A stretch of 64,000 nt of DNA from Chitinophaga sp. SYP-B3965 (GTDB lineage: Bacteria; Bacteroidota; Bacteroidia; Chitinophagales; Chitinophagaceae), in the NCBI RefSeq assembly GCF_009647655.1, contig NZ_WJFD01000001.1:2976001-3040000 (forward strand), given 5' to 3'. The notes under the pieces are model-generated. The model was not told the DNA's origin. It did no database searches and saw only the letters and a list, made by a program, of their open reading frames with translations. Shown piece by piece: positions 60,999 to 64,000 of the stretch. Position 1 is the first letter of the stretch, and each line of letters begins with the position of its first letter. Both the position numbers and the translations under genes were made by a program.

Positions 60999-62279
60999 CT
61001 ATTTCTCCAGGATCGCCGTAATCCCCAATCCCCCTGCCGCACAAATAGAAATAAACCCTTTACCACTCCCTTTCTGATGCAGCAATTTAGCCATGGTGGC
61101 AATAATACGCCCTCCAGTGGCCGCAAAAGGATGGCCAGCAGGGATGCTGCTCCCGTTCACATTGAGTTTGCTCCGGTCTATAGCCCCCAGGTTCTTATCC
61201 AATCCAAATTGCGCCGTCAGTTCAGGGCTTTCCCAGATCTTCAGGGTAGCCAATACCTGGGCCGTAAAAGCCTCATGGATCTCATAAAAATCGAAATCCT
61301 GCAATTGCATACCCGCTTTTTGCAGCATGCGGGTAGAAGCATAAATAGGCGCCAGTAAGAGATTATGCCTATTCTGTTGATATTCAAGGGCTGCCACTTC
61401 CGCAAAAGTAATATAGGCCAGCACCGGCAAACCATGTTGTACAGCCCATTCCTCACTGGCCAGCAACACACAGGATGCCCCATCCGTGAGCGGAGAGGAA
61501 TTACCTGCTGTAAGGGAACCATTCACTTTATCAAAAGCCGGTTTCAGTTTAGCCAGTTTTTCCAGGCTGGAATCCGTTCTCAGGTTATTATCCCTTTGCA
61601 AACCCTTGTAAGGTGTGATCATGTCCTCAAAAAAACCACTTTCATAAGCCTTCGCCATTTTCTGGTGACTCTCCAAAGCAAAAGCATCCTGATCCTCCCG
61701 GGAGATCTGGTAATATTTAGCCGTGATCTCCGTATGTTCTCCCATAGATAAACCTGTTGGCGCTTCCCGGTTCATGGGGGCCACAGGGCTCAGGTCTTTG
61801 AACCTTATTTTAAGGAATTGTTTCAACCTGTCGCCGGTAGTTTTAGCTCTCCGGGCAGCCAGTAAGATCTTTCTTAATTTTTCTCCCAACACCAGGGGCA
61901 CATCACTGGAAGAATCTACCCCTCCTGCAATACCCACTTCTATCTGGCCCAGGGATATTTTATTGGCAATGTAAACAGCTGCTTCAATGCCCGTATCACA
62001 CGCCTGCTGAATATCACAGGCCGGCGTTCCGGGATGAAGGGAAGTGTTGAGCGCACATTCCCGCATCAGGTTAATTTCCCAGCTGTGTTTGATCACAGCG
62101 CCTCCTGCTACTTCTCCCAATAACTGGCCTTCCAGTTTATAACGGGCGATGAGGCCATTCAGGGCCGCCGTCATCATGTCTTTATTACTGGCATCCGCAT
62201 AAAAGGTATTCTGACGGGCGAAGGGGATACGATTATATCCAACGATCGCTACTTTCCGGGATTGATGATTGTTCAGCAT
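60999..62279 (-). CDS. Acetyl-CoA acyltransferase (thiolase, FadI/FadA-like)
   Basis: This 426-residue cytosolic enzyme has the thiolase fold with the nucleophilic Cys in IQQACDTGIEAAVYIA, the His of FYEIHEAFTAQ, NVNGSSIPAGHPFAATGGR and the C-terminal Cys in SICAAGGLG. It cleaves 3-ketoacyl-CoA to acetyl-CoA in beta-oxidation, or condenses two acetyl groups. It is longer than acetoacetyl-CoA thiolases of about 390 residues and closer to FadI. No hydratase/dehydrogenase partner is adjacent in the window. The 188-bp region after it, 60811-60998, holds only a possible orphan promoter. Confidence 0.9.
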   Translation of the reverse strand: MLNNHQSRKVAIVGYNRIPFARQNTFYADASNKDMMTAALNGLIARYKLEGQLLGEVAGGAVIKHSWEINLMRECALNTSLHPGTPACDIQQACDTGIEAAVYIANKISLGQIEVGIAGGVDSSSDVPLVLGEKLRKILLAARRAKTTGDRLKQFLKIRFKDLSPVAPMNREAPTGLSMGEHTEITAKYYQISREDQDAFALESHQKMAKAYESGFFEDMITPYKGLQRDNNLRTDSSLEKLAKLKPAFDKVNGSLTAGNSSPLTDGASCVLLASEEWAVQHGLPVLAYITFAEVAALEYQQNRHNLLLAPIYASTRMLQKAGMQLQDFDFYEIHEAFTAQVLATLKIWESPELTAQFGLDKNLGAIDRSKLNVNGSSIPAGHPFAATGGRIIATMAKLLHQKGSGKGFISICAAGGLGITAILEK

Positions 62280-62293
62280 AATATAAAATAACG

Positions 62294-62327
62294 GAAAAAG
62301 GCTGATAAAGTTTTTACCAGCCCTTTC
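62294..62327 (-). terminator. Intrinsic terminator after the beta-barrel protein gene
   Basis: GGGCTGG and a matching CAGCC arm flank an AT-rich loop, and on the minus strand the stem is followed by TTTTT. It lies just after the stop of the gene at 62349 and before the thiolase start. Confidence 0.65.
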
Positions 62328-62348
62328 CTATCATCGTGCATAATTCAG

Positions 62349-64000
62349 TTAGTTGCCGGCACGCTGTAATTCATCCGCAGAACCAGATTGTCTTTCCCGG
62401 GCTGCTTCTACTTTCGTGTTACCAAAACGATAACTTAAAGCAACATTCAGGGTCCTGTTCTGCCAGCGGTTATCCACTTTCAGGTATACATTGTTGTATT
62501 CAGCCGTTCCTCTGAAACGGTTAGAGGCAAATACATCACTTACATTGATCTTGATGTTACCTTTCTTTTGCAGGATGCTCTTCTGGATCCCCATATTCAC
62601 AGCGCCCTGTGCCTGGGATTTGAAAATGCCATATACCGTAGGAGAATTGAACCAGGCGCCCAGTTCAATTTTGATGTCTTTAGGCAGGGTAAAAATATTG
62701 GTGGTATTAAAGTTATACGCCAACTTTTCCGTGGTGAAACTCTTTACCGGATCACTGATCTTGTATTGATTATAGAAGAAAGAAATGTTATTGCTGGAAT
62801 TCCACCACTTCGTAATATCAAACGGCAGCGTAAGATCTAACGAATAATTATTCTGTATACCCATGTTCCTGTTGGTGCTGATCGTGATCCTTGTTTCATC
62901 ATCCACAATTAACCATTCATCCCATAGATCATTGGTACGGCTATAACTCAGGGTAGCAATGTACTTCTGTTTAAACATATAGGACAGCTCTGTATTATGC
63001 GTGTACTCCGGCGTCAGGTAAGAGTTACCACGGAAGTAAGTGTATTTATCCAGGAAGAACATGAAGGGGTTCAGCTGACCATAACCCGGGCGGTTGATCC
63101 GTTTGGAATATGCCAGGGATAACTTGTTGTTATCATCAAATTTATAATCCACAGAAGCATTGGGAAAGAAATCCAGGTATGTTTTTTCTGTTCTGGTCTT
63201 CAGGGAAATGGAGTTACCATCTGCGGTAGTTTGTTCCAGTCTTAATCCCAATACAAAGTCCGTTTTCTTAAATTGTTTTTTGTAGATGAGATAACCGGCC
63301 AGGATCTTTTCCGTATAATTGAACTGATCGTACTGGGAAGGCACAGGTACAAACACTCCTCCCTGCAAGGAATCATACCGCATAAAGTTCTCCGACTCTA
63401 CAAAGCTGGCTTTTGCGCCGGCTTCTAACTTGCTCGTTTTATTCAGTGTTTTTACGAAATCTGCCTTGATACTTTTGATAATGATGTCCGAATAAGGTGT
63501 GGTGTTCAAAGAACTGCGCTGGCTGATAGCGCCAGTTTGCGATACCGTGGTGCTGTCACTTAGCAGTGTTTTCATGTTATTGCCGAAAGTGGCATAATCA
63601 GCATCTACACTAAATTCAGACCCTGTAGTATCCAGTTTCAGTTTATAGTTAAGGTTGTAAGCAGTATTGTTAAAACGGTTGTTCCCCCAAACGCCGGTGT
63701 AGAGCACAGAATCCGTACTACCTCCTTTGTTGGCGATCTGCGTAACACTGGGGGCATCTCTCCAGAAAGCATTGTTGTACGCATTCACCATCACCCCTAT
63801 CGTTTGTTTCTCTGTAATGGAATAGTCTATCCCCGCTTTTAAAGAACGGTTCAGGAATTCTCCTTTCTGGAAAACATCCTGCCTGAACTGCATGGGAATA
63901 CTACCGCCTGTTGTACGATGCAGTTCACGGGTGTTAAAGAACTGCCGGTCTCCCCAGTTAAGATTCCCGAAAACATTCAATTTCTTTGTCCGCCAGTTCA
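62349..64000 (-). CDS. Outer-membrane beta-barrel/TonB-receptor-like protein (N-terminus outside window)
   Basis: The frame is open past the window edge (NWRTKK upstream of position 63980), so the N-terminus is missing and about 550 residues are seen. These form a barrel with the pattern SLAYSKRINRPGYGQLNPF, FFLDKYTYFRGNSYLTPEYTHNTELSY and the terminal NVALSYRFGNTKVEAARER, matching the OMP_b-brl_3 type of CarboxypepD/TonB-like outer-membrane proteins of Bacteroidota. The substrate is unknown. The C-terminal tail rich in Arg, Glu, Gln and Ser follows the last strand, as is common in this family. Confidence 0.85.
   Translation of the reverse strand, partial: NWRTKKLNVFGNLNWGDRQFFNTRELHRTTGGSIPMQFRQDVFQKGEFLNRSLKAGIDYSITEKQTIGVMVNAYNNAFWRDAPSVTQIANKGGSTDSVLYTGVWGNNRFNNTAYNLNYKLKLDTTGSEFSVDADYATFGNNMKTLLSDSTTVSQTGAISQRSSLNTTPYSDIIIKSIKADFVKTLNKTSKLEAGAKASFVESENFMRYDSLQGGVFVPVPSQYDQFNYTEKILAGYLIYKKQFKKTDFVLGLRLEQTTADGNSISLKTRTEKTYLDFFPNASVDYKFDDNNKLSLAYSKRINRPGYGQLNPFMFFLDKYTYFRGNSYLTPEYTHNTELSYMFKQKYIATLSYSRTNDLWDEWLIVDDETRITISTNRNMGIQNNYSLDLTLPFDITKWWNSSNNISFFYNQYKISDPVKSFTTEKLAYNFNTTNIFTLPKDIKIELGAWFNSPTVYGIFKSQAQGAVNMGIQKSILQKKGNIKINVSDVFASNRFRGTAEYNNVYLKVDNRWQNRTLNVALSYRFGNTKVEAARERQSGSADELQRAGN

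Overview
The window comes from a member of the Bacteroidota, most likely Chitinophagaceae (Chitinophaga-like). The basis is family content: SusC/SusD pairs, a hybrid two-component regulator with a periplasmic propeller, a type IX secretion C-terminal domain, FecI/FecR/STN-TonB signalling, DUF5017 and DUF4397 lipoproteins, and -7 promoter elements of the TAnnTTTG type. No rRNA, tRNA, CRISPR array, transposase or phage gene was seen. Nearly all the DNA is coding, and the only gene-free stretch longer than 300 bp is 45904-46383.

Layout. 1-5139: an incomplete siderophore-type TonB receptor, then a flavin reductase, a CPA1 Na+/H+ antiporter and an AraC regulator. 5337-20372: a polysaccharide utilisation locus with SusC, SusD, a DUF5017 lipoprotein and a GH88 unsaturated glucuronyl hydrolase on the minus strand, and the hybrid regulator, a secreted PL8 lyase with DNRLRE and T9SS domains, and a small lipoprotein on the plus strand. 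A PL8 lyase makes unsaturated uronyl oligosaccharides and GH88 removes the unsaturated end, so the locus fits an unsulfated uronic-acid polymer such as hyaluronan; no sulfatase is present. 20458-23578: a LytTR/LytS-type pair coupled to a secreted esterase, and a small Spy-like protein. 23729-31522: a TonB receptor, a purple-acid-phosphatase-like enzyme, an imelysin-like/di-haem peroxidase fusion and a DUF4239-like membrane protein. 31576-33237: a GNAT acetyltransferase and a GlxA-type regulator.

33329-45903 is a nitrate assimilation cluster. Divergent from cobA (sirohaem synthesis) and a Crp/Fnr regulator with an N-terminal cysteine cluster runs nirB-nirD-porin-narK-nitrate reductase-rubredoxin protein-DUF7009 protein. 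The nitrate reductase is fused to its own FAD/NAD(P)H and [2Fe-2S] module. The rubredoxin protein looks like a nitrite/sulfite-reductase scaffold without its cofactor cysteines, ending in a rubrerythrin-type Cys4 knuckle.

45919-46310 is an array of 56-57 bp GC-hairpin repeats. 46384-57987 holds an amidohydrolase and an ECF sigma/FecR/STN-TonB/DUF4397/lipoprotein operon flanked by two paralogous thioredoxin-fold proteins that have lost one or both active-site cysteines. 58000-64000 carries a D-2-hydroxyacid dehydrogenase-type flavo-iron-sulfur protein, a thiolase and an incomplete outer-membrane beta-barrel protein.

The strongest new signals are: (a) an identical promoter layout, two TCCCCCYA boxes 22 bp apart and 19 bp ahead of a YATATTTG -7 element, in front of both susC and the PL8 gene, a candidate regulon operator; (b) the pseudo-reductase/rubredoxin protein of the nitrate operon; (c) the SusD protein with a glycine/threonine-rich domain of about 135 residues inserted in it; (d) the cysteine-less thioredoxin paralogues around the sigma/TonB unit; and (e) the hairpin repeat array.
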